35,389 nt of DNA from Actinomycetes bacterium. Lineage in GTDB: Bacteria > Actinomycetota > Acidimicrobiia > Acidimicrobiales > Palsa-688. The position numbers and the translations under genes are program-made. The stretch lies in NCBI GenBank assembly GCA_021838445.1, contig JAKCDU010000040.1, positions 1 through 35,389 on the forward strand, given 5' to 3'. Shown here piece after piece: positions 1-8,951 of the stretch; the stretch's first letter is position 1; the number at the start of each line of letters is the position of its first letter. The notes under the pieces were generated by a model. It did no database searches, had not been told where the DNA came from, and saw only the letters and a program-made list of their open reading frames with translations.

Positions 1-75
1 TGGTGCGCCCCCTGGGATTCGAACCCAGAACCTGCGGATTAAGAGTCCGTTGCTCTGCCGTTGAGCTAGAGGCGC
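1..75 (-). tRNA. tRNA-Lys (anticodon CTT)
   Basis: Read on the minus strand, the sequence folds as a tRNA: acceptor GCGCCTC pairs with GGGGCGC, the D-stem is GCTC/GAGC, the anticodon loop is CTCTTAA (anticodon CTT), the T-arm contains GGTTCGAATCC-type sequence, and CCA is encoded at positions 3-1. The 5' end is at 75, so its promoter must lie in about 76-130, which argues against very early starts for the divergent gene. Confidence 0.95.
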
Positions 76-222
76 GTGAGGATGAGAGTCAGTAACGATA
101 CCTCAACCTCCGGCCCCGGTCAGATCGAGTCGGCGACGCATTGCGACCCGTTGGTGCGCGCCCTCGGGGACCGACGGCGCGCTCGGGGAGCCGCCGAAAG
201 CCTCCCGGGTAGCCTGGCCGCC

Positions 223-2379
223 ATGGCGAGGCTGGGGTCTGCTCTGAGCCAGGCGGTGAGGACCGCGCTGCGTCTCGACCGGACCAAGATCGCCCTCGGC
301 GTCGGGTTGCGGGTGGCCATCGGCGTCGGGCTGTGCCTGGTCGTGGGGCGATTGAGCGGCCACACCGTGGCCGGCGTCACGGCGACCATTGGGGCGCTCA
401 GCGCAGGCATGGCGTCCCACCAGGGGACGTATCGCAGCCGGGCGGCGATCGTGCTGGCCGCGGCGGCGTCGATGGGGGCGTGCGCCACCGTCGGGGGGGC
501 CGTCGGCCAGCTCTTCGGCCCCGACGTGGCGGTGACCGCCCTCGTGTCGTTCGGCGCCGGCCTGCTGATATCCCTCGGCAACGCCGGGCTGGTGGTCGGC
601 CTGCAGGCTGTCGTAGGGCTGGTGGTGTTCAGTCAGTTCCACCTCTCATGGGCGGTCTCACTGCGCAACGGCGGGCTGGTGCTGCTCGGCGGTGCGGTCC
701 AGGCCCTGCTGGTGGTGGTCGTGTGGCCTCTTCGCCGCTTTCCGGCCGAGCGGCGGGCCCTCTCGGACGCCTACGGGGTGCTGGCCGGATACTCCCGGGC
801 GCTGGCCGCCGACGCCGGCGCCCTCCTCGAGCCCGGATCGCTCGACGGTCTCGACGCCCTGTGGCGAGACGCCCAGCCCTTCGGCGGTGACGACCTGGCC
901 GCCCACCGGGCGTTGGCCGCCCAGACGGACCGCCTGCGCCTGGAGCTGGTGGCCCTGGCCCGGGCCCGGGTCCGGCTCGCCGTCACCGGGGAAGCGGTCG
1001 CGGCCCGGGCCGTCGACGAGGTCTTCGAGCGCTCGGCGGCGGTGCTCGACGAGGTCGCCGCCGCGGTGGCCGACGGCCGGGCGCCGGCCGGCTGGCAGGA
1101 GCAGCGACTGAGGTTCCGCTCCGCTCAGGAGACCCTGCAGGAGGCCGCAGCGGCCCGCCCCACGGACTCGGGTGCCGCCGCCCTCGACGTCGAGCGGCGG
1201 GTGGAAGCCCTTGCCGGTCAGCTCAGAGCGGTTCTGCGCACCGCCGCCGTACCAGCCGGCTTCGAGGCCGTCGATCTCGACGAGTTGATGAGGAGCGGGG
1301 GCATCGCCCCGGCCCGGCGCTCAGGCGCCACGTGGGTGCGCGAGCAGGGGGCCACGCTGCGATCCAACCTCACTTTGTCCTCCCAGGCCTGCCGCCACGC
1401 CCTGCGCATGGCCGTGGCCATGGCCGCCGGGGTGGCCATCTCCCACATCTTCACCTACGGCCACCGTTACTGGCTACCCATGACGGTGCTCCTCGTGTTG
1501 CGCCCCGATTTCGCTTCGACCGTGACCCGCGGCCTGTCGAGGGTCATCGGCACGCTCATCGGGGCGGGGGCGGTCACCGCTCTGCTGGCCGAGCTTCGCC
1601 CCGGTCCCGACTGGCTGATCGCCCTGGTCGTGGCCCTGTGCTTCCCGGCGGCGGCGCTGCTCCTGGCCAACTACGCCATCTTCAGCGTCTGCATCGCCTC
1701 CCTGGTGGTCACCATGCTGGCCTTCCTCGGCGCTCCCGAACTGGCCACCGCCGGGGACCGGACCTTCTACACCCTCGCCGGGGCGGCGGTGGCCCTGATC
1801 GCCTACGCGGCGTGGCCCACCTGGGAGTCCACCTCGCTGCCCGACACCCTCGCCGGCCTGGCCGAGACCGAGGGGCGCTACGCCGCGGGAGTGCTCCGAG
1901 CCTGGGCCGAACCGTCGACGGCCGACCGGGCGGGGTTGCAGAAGGCCCGCCTCGATGCCCGCCTGGCCCGCAGCAACGCCGAAGCGGCCGTCACCCGGTG
2001 GTTGAGCGAGCCCGACACCGCCCACCGCCTGCCGCGCGAAACGGTTCTCGGTTTCATGGCCTCGGTGCGAGCCTGCGTACAGGCCCTGCTCGCCCTCCAC
2101 GCCGAGCTGCCCGAGGCCGGTCCCGGTCAGCCCGAGGTTGGGCGGCTGGCGAGCGAGGTGGAGCAGGCGTTCTCCCTCGTCGCCGGGCATCTCAGGGGAT
2201 CGGCCCCGGTCAGCGAGCTGCCCCGCCTGCGTCGCCGGCAACTCGCGCTGGCCGCCCGGCTCGAGGCCGGTTCGGACGGCCCCCGCGGGGACCCGGGGGC
2301 GGTGGTCCTGGCCGGCGAGACCGATCTGCTGGTCGATTCCGTCGACGCCCTCGGGCACCTGGTGGGCCTGGTGAGCTGA
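223..2379 (+). CDS. FUSC-family (aromatic acid exporter-like) membrane protein
   Basis: The protein is about 718 residues and has the duplicated architecture of the FUSC/ArAE/YccS family: a cluster of hydrophobic segments at about residues 22-170, a charged helical cytoplasmic stretch, and a second membrane cluster at about 388-530 that contains the family-like YWLPMTVLLVLRPDF segment and a glycine-rich helix, then a cytoplasmic tail. Such proteins are inner-membrane exporters, in some cases of aromatic carboxylates; the substrate here is unknown. The frame is open from GTG 76 and ATG 82, but those starts abut the divergent tRNA-Lys and would overlap its promoter. The family homology begins near ATG 223, which I prefer, although no strong Shine-Dalgarno sequence precedes any of the three. 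Confidence 0.85.
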   Translation: MARLGSALSQAVRTALRLDRTKIALGVGLRVAIGVGLCLVVGRLSGHTVAGVTATIGALSAGMASHQGTYRSRAAIVLAAAASMGACATVGGAVGQLFGPDVAVTALVSFGAGLLISLGNAGLVVGLQAVVGLVVFSQFHLSWAVSLRNGGLVLLGGAVQALLVVVVWPLRRFPAERRALSDAYGVLAGYSRALAADAGALLEPGSLDGLDALWRDAQPFGGDDLAAHRALAAQTDRLRLELVALARARVRLAVTGEAVAARAVDEVFERSAAVLDEVAAAVADGRAPAGWQEQRLRFRSAQETLQEAAAARPTDSGAAALDVERRVEALAGQLRAVLRTAAVPAGFEAVDLDELMRSGGIAPARRSGATWVREQGATLRSNLTLSSQACRHALRMAVAMAAGVAISHIFTYGHRYWLPMTVLLVLRPDFASTVTRGLSRVIGTLIGAGAVTALLAELRPGPDWLIALVVALCFPAAALLLANYAIFSVCIASLVVTMLAFLGAPELATAGDRTFYTLAGAAVALIAYAAWPTWESTSLPDTLAGLAETEGRYAAGVLRAWAEPSTADRAGLQKARLDARLARSNAEAAVTRWLSEPDTAHRLPRETVLGFMASVRACVQALLALHAELPEAGPGQPEVGRLASEVEQAFSLVAGHLRGSAPVSELPRLRRRQLALAARLEAGSDGPRGDPGAVVLAGETDLLVDSVDALGHLVGLVS

Positions 2380-2510
2380 GGTCGGCCACCTCACGGCCAA
2401 GGCCCCGGCCGAGCGGTGGCCCGGGGATGTACCCCGTCGCCGACCGGCTGGGCGCGGGCCCAGGGATCGACGCCCCGCCGGCGCGAGACGACGCCCGGCG
2501 CGGGTCTTGG

Positions 2511-2588
2511 TGGGGTGACCGAGGGGACTCGAACCCCCGACCTCCAGGGCCACAACCTGGCGCTCTAACCGACTGAGCTACGGCCACC
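2511..2588 (-). tRNA. tRNA-His (anticodon GTG)
   Basis: On the minus strand the acceptor GTGGCCG pairs with CGGTCAC, and the extra G at position -1 (2588) faces a C discriminator, the hallmark of tRNA-His. The anticodon stem-loop is CCAGG-TTGTGGC-CCTGG, giving GTG. CCA is encoded at 2513-2511. Confidence 0.96.
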
Positions 2589-2657
2589 AAGGAAGAAGAC
2601 AGTGTGCCACAACGGGAGCGGGGCATAACGAGCATCGTTTTGCGGTTAATTGGATCT

Positions 2658-3590
2658 GTGGGCAAAGCGGCATCCGAAGCCGATCAGGACCTGGTCCGGT
2701 TGTACCTCGACGGGATCGGCCGTTACCCGTTGCTGCGCCCCGAGGAGGAGGTCGAGTTGGCCCGGGCCGTCGAGGACGGCCGGGAGGCGGCGGCCCGCCT
2801 GGAAGCCGAGGCGGACCGCCTGGAAGCGGCCGAGGCCGCCCGCCTGCGGCGCCGGGTGAGAGCCGGGGAGCGGGCCTTCGAGCGCTTCGTCAACTCCAAT
2901 CTGCGCCTGGTCGTCTCCATCGCCAAGCGCTACCAGGGCGACCTGCCCATGCTCGACCTCATCCAGGAGGGCAACATCGGGCTGATCCACGCCGTGGAGA
3001 AGTTCGACTGGCGTCGGGGCTACAAGTTCTCCACCTACGCCACGTGGTGGATCCGCCAGGCCATCGGTCGCGGCATAGATAACACGGCCCGGACGGTGCG
3101 CCTCCCCATCCACACCGGTGACCAGATGCGCCGGGTGATGCGCTCCCGCAGCGCCCTCGAGGGGCGCCTGGGCCGTAGCCCGACGGCGGCCGAGCTGGCC
3201 GAGGACGCCGGGCTGCGGGAGTCGGACGTGGAAGCGGTGCTCAAGCTGGTCATGGAGCCGGTCAGCCTGGCCACCCCTATCGGTTCCGACGGCGAGACCG
3301 AGCTGGCCGACGTGATGGCCGACGACTCGAGCCCGTCACCGTTCGAGTCGGTCGCCCAGGGGATGCTCAGCGGTGAGATCGACAAGCTGATGTCCCGCCT
3401 CGGTGAGCGGGAGCGGCGCATCCTCAGCCTGCGGTTCGGGCTGGACCGGGGGGAGCCCCGCACCCTGGACGAGGTCGGCTTGGAGATGCACCTGACCCGG
3501 GAGAGGATCCGCCAGATCGAGCGGGCGGCGCTGGCCAAGCTCCGCTCCCCGGCGAGCATGGAGATGGCTCGGGACCTCATGGCGTCCTGA
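2658..3590 (+). CDS. RNA polymerase sigma-70 family factor (RpoD/HrdB-like, group 1 or 2)
   Basis: A protein of 310 residues that directs RNA polymerase to promoters. Visible parts in order: a region 1.2 helix ([16 protein letters not shown]) at the N-terminus; region 2 from about residue 74, with the [10 protein letters not shown] and [10 protein letters not shown] motifs and the -10-binding segment [13 protein letters not shown]; region 3; and region 4 from about residue 249, with the helix-turn-helix [14 protein letters not shown]. It is shorter than a primary RpoD because the long acidic N-terminus is missing. I chose GTG 2658 because a TTAATT box ends exactly 7 nt upstream, as in leaderless actinobacterial transcripts. 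GTG 2604 is in frame but sits in the promoter zone of the divergent tRNA-His. The 3' end overlaps the convergent gene by 14 nt. Confidence 0.93.
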   Translation: MGKAASEADQDLVRLYLDGIGRYPLLRPEEEVELARAVEDGREAAARLEAEADRLEAAEAARLRRRVRAGERAFERFVNSNLRLVVSIAKRYQGDLPMLDLIQEGNIGLIHAVEKFDWRRGYKFSTYATWWIRQAIGRGIDNTARTVRLPIHTGDQMRRVMRSRSALEGRLGRSPTAAELAEDAGLRESDVEAVLKLVMEPVSLATPIGSDGETELADVMADDSSPSPFESVAQGMLSGEIDKLMSRLGERERRILSLRFGLDRGEPRTLDEVGLEMHLTRERIRQIERAALAKLRSPASMEMARDLMAS

Positions 3591-4314
3591 GCGGTCCGAG
3601 CCCCAGATCGAGATCGAGGACGGCCAGGGCCTCCTCCACCGAGGACTTGTCGTGGGCCAGTCCCTCCACCACCCGGCCGTCGGCTTCGTGGCGGGTGCGC
3701 TGGTGGTAGTGGCCGTGCACCACCAACGGGGGCTCGGTGCGCGACACCGCCTGATCGAGCAGGTCGCGCACCCGCCGGGCGTCGGCGATGATGTCCTCGG
3801 GTAGCGGGAGGCGCCGGTAGGACGGGGTCACGGTCGTCGGGGCGGCGTGGGTGACCAGCACATCGAGCGGTACGTCCCCGAGGCGGTCCACGTCGGCTTG
3901 GGTGGTGGCTTCCTGCGGCCACCAGTTGACGCCCCGTTTGCGCAGGAAACGGTCGATGCTGACCGCTCCCCCCAGCGCGCCGAAGCGCACCCCCTGCCAC
4001 TCCCACCGGGCCCCCCTCGTCGCCCACAGGACCCGGTCGCGCATGGCGACCAACCCGGCCTTCCCCCCGGCCTCGTGCCGCCACCGGTCGAGGGCGTCGT
4101 GGTTCTCGTGGTTGCCGTCGATCCACACCACGCTGACGCCGGCGGTGGAGGCGTGTCGGTCGACGTGGTCCAACCAGGCGTCCTCCCGACCCGGCCACAA
4201 CCCGAAGTCGCCCAGCTGCAGGACCACCTGGCAGCCGGCCCGCGCCGCGGTCTCGAGGCTGATCGCGGCCCACTCCCGGTTGCCGTGCCAGTCGCCGGCC
4301 AGCAGGATCCGCAC
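3577..4314 (-). CDS. Calcineurin-like metallophosphoesterase
   Basis: A 245-residue protein with the full set of metallophosphoesterase motifs in order: GDWHGN near residue 7, GDFG near 38, GNHEN near 68, a THAAP histidine, and GHYHQRT near the C-terminal third. These residues bind two metal ions and cleave phosphomonoesters or diesters; the substrate cannot be read from sequence. There is no signal peptide, so it is probably cytosolic. It lies just downstream of arginine deiminase on the same strand (6-nt gap), suggesting co-transcription, and its last 14 nt overlap the convergent sigma-factor gene. Confidence 0.9.
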   Translation of the reverse strand: MRILLAGDWHGNREWAAISLETAARAGCQVVLQLGDFGLWPGREDAWLDHVDRHASTAGVSVVWIDGNHENHDALDRWRHEAGGKAGLVAMRDRVLWATRGARWEWQGVRFGALGGAVSIDRFLRKRGVNWWPQEATTQADVDRLGDVPLDVLVTHAAPTTVTPSYRRLPLPEDIIADARRVRDLLDQAVSRTEPPLVVHGHYHQRTRHEADGRVVEGLAHDKSSVEEALAVLDLDLGLGPLRTP

Positions 4315-4320
4315 CGCTGA

Positions 4321-5655
4321 TCAGACCGGCTGCCGGTTGACGGGGCAGGTCAGACAGCGCGGCCCGCCCCGGCCCCGCCCGAGCTCGCTGCTCGGCACTG
4401 TGAGCACGTCTACGCCGGCCGCGCTGAGCAGTTCGTTGGTGGCCACGTTGCGGTCGTAGGCGAGGACCACTCCGGGCGCCAAGGCCAGCACATTGTTGGC
4501 GTCGCTCCACTGCTCCCGTTGCTGGTCGAGACGGTCCCCTCCGGTGGGCAGGAACCGGACGCCCCCGAGGCCGAGGGCCCCAGCCAGCGCCGACGCCAAA
4601 TCCGGCTCCTCCCGCACCGCCAGGCCCGACGGCGCGGGTCGGAGCCGGAAGGCCCGCACGGAGGCGATGACCGGCGGGTAGACGGTGAAGACGTCGTGGT
4701 CCACCATGGTCATGACGGTGTCGAGGTGGATCACGGCCCGCTCGTGGGGTAGCTCCACGGCGACCACCTCCCGGATGGGAGGACTGGCCCGACCGCCTCG
4801 GTCGTCGGCGAACATGGCCCGGGCCAGTCGCTCCACTGCGGCCGGATAGGTGCGGGCGCCGATGCCCACCAGCAGGACCCCTGGGCCGGCCACCAGGACG
4901 TCGCCGCCTTCGAGCGGCCCATCCGGGCTCCCGGACGGTCCCGGCGCCGCCGTCGCCGCCAGGTCCGTACCGCCGGGCGCCGGCTCGCTGATCCCTGCCG
5001 GTGCCGCCCCTCCCGTCGCGTCGCCGTCGGGGTCGACGCTGGCCGCCGGGCGCTCGAGGCGGGCGTTGAAGCGGGGATGGAAGCGGTAGACGATGTCCAT
5101 GTGTGCCGCCTCTCGCTGGCGGGCGGGGGCCGCCATGGTGGCGACGACCACCCGGTCGCGGATCCACATCGAGCTGTCGCGCATGAACAGGTGGTTGGGG
5201 AGGGGAGCCAGCACGAAGTCGCCGGGACGGCTGAGACGGCCGGTGAGGCTGGAGTCGGAGATCCCCGCCAGCTGGTCCATGGCGACGCCGCCTATCAGGG
5301 CGTCGAGCAGGTCCGGGTCGCTCAGCGACTCGAGGTGCCCGGCGAGGGCGTCGGCCGCGCCCTGCCCCAGGCCCGGTTGGGAGCAGGCGGCTACGATGAG
5401 CTCCTTGCGGGCCGCCGGCACGGCCATCACCGTGGCCAGGAGGTCGGTCAGGTAGAGGACTTCCACCTGGCGGCCCCGCAAGGCCGCCACTAGGGCGTCG
5501 TGCTCGGCGGTGGCGCCCTCGGGCCAGGGGATCTCGTCGAAGAGCATCTCGTCTTTGTTGTCCGGGGTGAGCCTCCCGAGCTCCCGACCCGGGCGGTGGA
5601 CGATGACCGTGTCCAGGCGGCCTACCTCGGAGTGGATGCCGACCGGCGCGGTCAT
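4321..5655 (-). CDS. arcA: Arginine deiminase
   Basis: A 444-residue enzyme converting arginine to citrulline and ammonia, the first step of the arginine deiminase pathway. Family marks: the N-terminal SEVGRLDTVIVHRPGREL segment, FMRDSSMWI, LEGGDVLV, VIHLDTVMTM with the catalytic His, and the C-terminal GGPRCLTCP with the nucleophile Cys at residue 434. Canonical enzymes are about 400-420 residues. The excess is a Pro/Gly/Ala-rich insertion just before LEGGDV. The start ATG 5655 is fixed by the family N-terminus. No ornithine carbamoyltransferase or carbamate kinase gene is in the window. A G-rich tandem repeat lies about 95-175 nt upstream. Confidence 0.94.
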   Translation of the reverse strand: MTAPVGIHSEVGRLDTVIVHRPGRELGRLTPDNKDEMLFDEIPWPEGATAEHDALVAALRGRQVEVLYLTDLLATVMAVPAARKELIVAACSQPGLGQGAADALAGHLESLSDPDLLDALIGGVAMDQLAGISDSSLTGRLSRPGDFVLAPLPNHLFMRDSSMWIRDRVVVATMAAPARQREAAHMDIVYRFHPRFNARLERPAASVDPDGDATGGAAPAGISEPAPGGTDLAATAAPGPSGSPDGPLEGGDVLVAGPGVLLVGIGARTYPAAVERLARAMFADDRGGRASPPIREVVAVELPHERAVIHLDTVMTMVDHDVFTVYPPVIASVRAFRLRPAPSGLAVREEPDLASALAGALGLGGVRFLPTGGDRLDQQREQWSDANNVLALAPGVVLAYDRNVATNELLSAAGVDVLTVPSSELGRGRGGPRCLTCPVNRQPV

Positions 5656-5750
5656 GGGCGCATGTCTACCCAATCGGCGAGGCGGCCGAAGCCGGCAGTC
5701 CCTGAGGCCGGCGGTTCTCGCCTCTGTCGCCCGGCGGCTCCCGGCCGGGA

Positions 5751-5829
5751 GGGCGACGGGCGGTTGGGGCGACGGGCGGTTGGGGCGAGGGTTGGTTGGG
5801 GCGAGGGTTGGGGCGACGGGCGGGCGGGG
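5751..5829 (+). repeat. G-rich tandem repeat (GGGCGA-based units)
   Basis: Five consecutive units beginning GGGCGA start at 5751, 5767, 5783, 5799 and 5811. The first two 16-nt units (GGGCGACGGGCGGTTG) are identical. The plus strand has at least ten GGG runs in 79 nt, enough to form G-quadruplexes. The repeat lies upstream of the arginine deiminase start and downstream of the MATE remnant stop. Confidence 0.8.
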
Positions 5830-5831
5830 CC

Positions 5832-6545
5832 TCATGACCGCCGATGGGGGCGCGAACTGCCGGTGACGACCCAACTCGGGCCGACGGTGCGAGCTGCCAT
5901 TCCTACCAGCCGGGCCAGTATGAAGCCGGTCAGCCCGGCCCGCACCCCGACGATCCCCCAGTGCCAGTGGAGGGCCGCCAAACTCACCGGGACGAACACC
6001 CCGACGGCGCTGGCCAAGGTGAGGCTGCGCATGAACGCCACGTCCCCGGCGGCGCAGAGGAACGCGGCCTGGAATCCCACTTCTCTCAGCAGCAGGTCCC
6101 GGCCCACCAGCAATTGGGCCCGCACCCTCGCCCAAGTCGGCCGCCATCCGCGCCGCTCGGCGTGCAGCGCCACGACGAAGAGGGCGCCCCCTCCGGCCTG
6201 GGCGACGAGGTTGGCGACCGCCGAGCCGACCAGGCCGAGACCCATGGGGTAGACCAGGAGAGGCGAGGCCACGGCCGACACGGCGTTGGCTGCGACCACG
6301 ATTCGTACCGGGCGACGGGTGTCCTGGACGCCCCGCATCCACCCGTTACCGGCCAGGACCACCAAGATGCCCGGCAGTCCGAGCACCGCCACCCGGAACC
6401 AGGTCAGCCCCGAACGGTAGGCGGCCTGGTTGGAGCCGGCCAGGAGGTGCAGGAGGGGAGCGCCGAGGAGCTCCCCCACGGCGGCGGCCGACGAAAGCCG
6501 AAGCAGCCAGGCGGTAGAAGGTTTGGTCGGGACCTCGAGTGGGCG
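5832..6545 (-). pseudogene. Remnant of a DinF-type MATE efflux transporter
   Basis: The reading frame carries pieces of a DinF-like MATE transporter: the conserved GLPGILVVLAGNGWMRGVQDTRRP segment in part (the RGxQDTRxP signature is clear), the following PLLVYPMGLGLVGSAVANLVAQ helices, RDLLLREVGFQAAFL, and then abruptly a C-terminal-type helix ending FILARLVGMAART. A whole family member is about 440 residues. Here the first roughly 90 residues are missing, and about 140 residues between the RDLLLR helix and the last helices are gone. The frame is continuous with the upstream exporter, whose stop codon at 6546 marks its 5' limit. The most upstream usable start is GTG 6479. This is a deletion product, probably non-functional. 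Confidence 0.72.
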
Positions 6546-7292
6546 TCACCGGTAAGTGCTCAGTCCCAGCTGGAGGGCCAGCCCCAGGCCGGCGACGCAT
6601 ATCAACACCCGGATCGGCGTGGCCGGGACCCGCCGGACGATCGCCGGGCCCAGGCGCCCGCCGGCCAGGAATCCCACGGCGAGGGGCAGCACAGCGGCCC
6701 AACGGACCGGCCCGAACAAGGCGAAGCCGACCGCGGCCACCCCGTTGGCCAGTCCGAGCAGGAGGTTCTTCATGGCGTTGCTGCGAGGAAGCGGCTCCCC
6801 GGTGCTGAAGAGGAGCACGGCCAGCATGATGACCCCGCCGGCCGCCCCGAAGTAGCCGCCGTAGAGCGACACCGCGAACACCGCCGCCGTCAGTTCCCAG
6901 CGCGGTTTTCGGTGGCCGGAGGGCCCCACGTGGCGGCGCCGGGGGATGAGGATGGCCAGCGACCCGAGACCGATGAGGACCGGGACGACATGCTCGAAGA
7001 TACGGCCCGGCGTGACCAGCAGGAGGGCCGCACCCAGCACACCCCCGACCCCAGCCGCGCCGGCCAGTCCCCGAGCCAGGGCTTTCTGGCCGGCCAGTTC
7101 CGGCCGGGACCCCCAGACCGATCCGACGCTGCTGAACAGCAGCGCCACGGTGTTGGAGACGTTGGCGCTGATCGGGCTGAGCCCGACGCCGAGGAGGGCC
7201 GGGTAGCTGACCAGCGAGGCCAGCCCGGCCACGCTGCCGGTCAGACCACCGCCGAAGCCGGCCAGCAACAGCCACAGGTAGCGCACCGGCAC
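6546..7292 (-). CDS. TauE/SafE-family (TSUP) anion exporter
   Basis: A 248-residue membrane protein with seven to eight hydrophobic helices and the TauE/SafE pattern: an N-terminal GGGLTGSVAGLASLVSYPAL loop, the SPISANVSNTVAL motif, and its half-repeat GGYFGAAGGVIMLAVLL followed by NAMKNLLLGLAN. The family exports small sulfur-containing or organic anions such as sulfite or sulfoacetate; the substrate is not determinable here. GTG 7292 gives the expected short N-terminus; GTG 7286 is an alternative. The divergent gene begins about 200 nt away. The downstream MATE remnant starts directly after its stop codon in the same frame. Confidence 0.87.
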   Translation of the reverse strand: MPVRYLWLLLAGFGGGLTGSVAGLASLVSYPALLGVGLSPISANVSNTVALLFSSVGSVWGSRPELAGQKALARGLAGAAGVGGVLGAALLLVTPGRIFEHVVPVLIGLGSLAILIPRRRHVGPSGHRKPRWELTAAVFAVSLYGGYFGAAGGVIMLAVLLFSTGEPLPRSNAMKNLLLGLANGVAAVGFALFGPVRWAAVLPLAVGFLAGGRLGPAIVRRVPATPIRVLICVAGLGLALQLGLSTYR

Positions 7293-7496
7293 GGAGCGGG
7301 ATGCTACGGGCTGGGCGTCGAGGTCGACTCCAGGCGAGACCCGGCGGCTGCTCCGGGGCGCCGGTCGGCGGAGACTTCCGGGCGTCAACCGGTGGCGGAT
7401 CCCAGGCCCTACCCGGCGGCGACTCCTACCCGGCGGCGACCGGGGGGTGGGACAGATCGCAGTCGGCCGCCCGGCCCGGTAGCTTGCAGGGTGCCG

Positions 7497-8438
7497 ATGT
7501 CGATGCCCGACCGCCACCGCCGCACCGATCTTCCTGCCTCGGTCACCATCTACGAGGTGGGGGCCCGCGACGGCCTGCAGAACGAGGCTACCGTCGTGCC
7601 CGTCGAGGTAAAGGCCGAGTTCATCCGCCGACTGGCCGGAGCGGGCCTTTCGACCATCGAGGCGACGAGCTTCGTTTCGCCGAAATGGGTCCCTCAGCTG
7701 GCCGACGCCGACGATCTGATGGCTCGTCTCGACTCCGTCCATGACCTGCGGCTGCCGGTGCTGGTGCCCAACCTGGCCGGTCTGGAGCGGGCCCTGGCCG
7801 CGGGGGTCAGGGAGATCGCGGTGTTCGCCGCCGCCACCGAGACCTTCTCCCGGCGCAACCTGAACCGGAGCCTCGACGAGGCCCTCGACATGTTCGCCCC
7901 GGTGGTGGTCGAGGCGACCCGCGCCGGGTTGTGGGTACGGGGGTACGTGTCGATGTGTTTCGGGGATCCATGGGAGGGCCGGGTCCCCGTGCAGCAGGTC
8001 GTCGGGGTGTCCCGGCGCCTCTTGGAAATGGGATGTTCGGAGCTCTCTCTGGGTGACACCACCGGAGTCGGCACGCCCGGTCATGTCCACGCTCTCATCG
8101 GCGGTCTGGTGGCGGCGGGGATCGGTCTGAAGCAGTTGGCGGTGCACTTCCACGACACCTACGGTCAGGCCCTGGCCAACACCCTGGCCGCGCTCGAGGT
8201 AGGGGTGAGCACCGTCGACGCGTCGGCGGGCGGTCTGGGTGGCTGTCCGTTCGCCCGCAGTGCCACCGGCAACCTGGCCACCGAGGATCTGGTCTGGATG
8301 CTCAACGGATTGGGCATAGAGACCGGTGTGGACCTGAGGCAACTGGTTGACACCAGCCTGTGGATGGCCGCACACCTGGGGAGGCCCAGCCCCTCGCGGG
8401 TCGTGACCGCCCTCGCCGCGGCCCGGGCTGCAGGCTGA
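7497..8438 (+). CDS. Hydroxymethylglutaryl-CoA lyase family protein
   Basis: A 313-residue (beta/alpha)8 enzyme of the DRE-TIM metallolyase family that cleaves HMG-CoA to acetoacetate and acetyl-CoA, the last step of leucine breakdown. Key residues visible: the EVGARDGLQNE motif with the metal-binding Asp near the N-terminus, ATSFVSPKWVPQ, the HFHD pair of metal-binding histidines, and the GGLGGCPFA signature with the catalytic Cys. Three in-frame starts sit close together (GTG 7491, ATG 7497, ATG 7503). A GCAGG stretch suits ATG 7497, whereas a TAGCTT box at 7480-7485 would suit a leaderless start at GTG 7491. Relatives acting on other 3-hydroxyacyl-CoAs cannot be excluded. Confidence 0.91.
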   Translation: MSMPDRHRRTDLPASVTIYEVGARDGLQNEATVVPVEVKAEFIRRLAGAGLSTIEATSFVSPKWVPQLADADDLMARLDSVHDLRLPVLVPNLAGLERALAAGVREIAVFAAATETFSRRNLNRSLDEALDMFAPVVVEATRAGLWVRGYVSMCFGDPWEGRVPVQQVVGVSRRLLEMGCSELSLGDTTGVGTPGHVHALIGGLVAAGIGLKQLAVHFHDTYGQALANTLAALEVGVSTVDASAGGLGGCPFARSATGNLATEDLVWMLNGLGIETGVDLRQLVDTSLWMAAHLGRPSPSRVVTALAAARAAG

Positions 8439-8443
8439 CACCT

Positions 8444-8842
8444 GTGGCTCGTACCTTCCGATTCGCGCTGGACCGCCGGTTCCTGCCTCTGCTCCTGCCT
8501 TTCGGTTTCCGACCCCGTCGAGACGCGGTGGTCATCGGCGATGATGGCGTGTTCACCGCCACCTTCGGGTTCTTCACCCTCCGCACCGACCGGGCGAACA
8601 TCTCTGGTGCCCACGTGACCCGCGGCTACCGCTGGTGGACCGCGGTCGGCGCCCGCCGGTCCTTCGTCGACGACGGCTTGACCTTCGGCACCAACCGCGA
8701 CGCCGGCGTCTGCGTGCACTTCAAGGAGCCGGTGCGGTCGGCGCTCAGCTTCGCCGGCCGGGGCCACTCGGCTCTGACCGTCACCGTCGAGGACCTCGAC
8801 GGGCTGGTCGCCGAGCTCGGCCCGGCGCCCGAAGCGAGCTGA
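8444..8842 (+). CDS. Small conserved actinobacterial protein, possibly PH-like fold
   Basis: A 132-residue protein of unknown function starting at GTG 8444, only 5 nt after the HMG-CoA-lyase stop, so probably co-transcribed with it. It is rich in alternating hydrophobic residues and aromatics (FGFFTLRTDRANISGAHV, RGYRWWTAVG), as expected for a small all-beta domain, and ends in a short helix (VEDLDGLVAEL). I see no signal peptide, no membrane helix and no catalytic motif. Resemblance to bacterial PH-like proteins is only an impression from the strand pattern. Confidence 0.75.
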   Translation: MARTFRFALDRRFLPLLLPFGFRPRRDAVVIGDDGVFTATFGFFTLRTDRANISGAHVTRGYRWWTAVGARRSFVDDGLTFGTNRDAGVCVHFKEPVRSALSFAGRGHSALTVTVEDLDGLVAELGPAPEAS

Positions 8843-8951
8843 CCGACGCCTCCCGCCGGCGGCTGTGGCGCGCCGGGAGAGCCGTCCCGGTCTACGGTAG
8901 GACCGTCCCTCGACGCTCCCTGCCGGAGCGGTCCCGACCAGGAGGTGTTCT

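Noticed and set aside
103-642. Minus-strand open frame inside the FUSC gene
   Set aside because: GC-rich antisense shadow with no recognisable motif, and it would overlap the tRNA-Lys promoter.
5844-7496. Long plus-strand open frame continuing upstream of the HMG-CoA-lyase-family gene
   Set aside because: It is rich in Pro, Arg, Gly and His and is the antisense of the MATE remnant and TauE/SafE gene; family homology begins only at about 7540.
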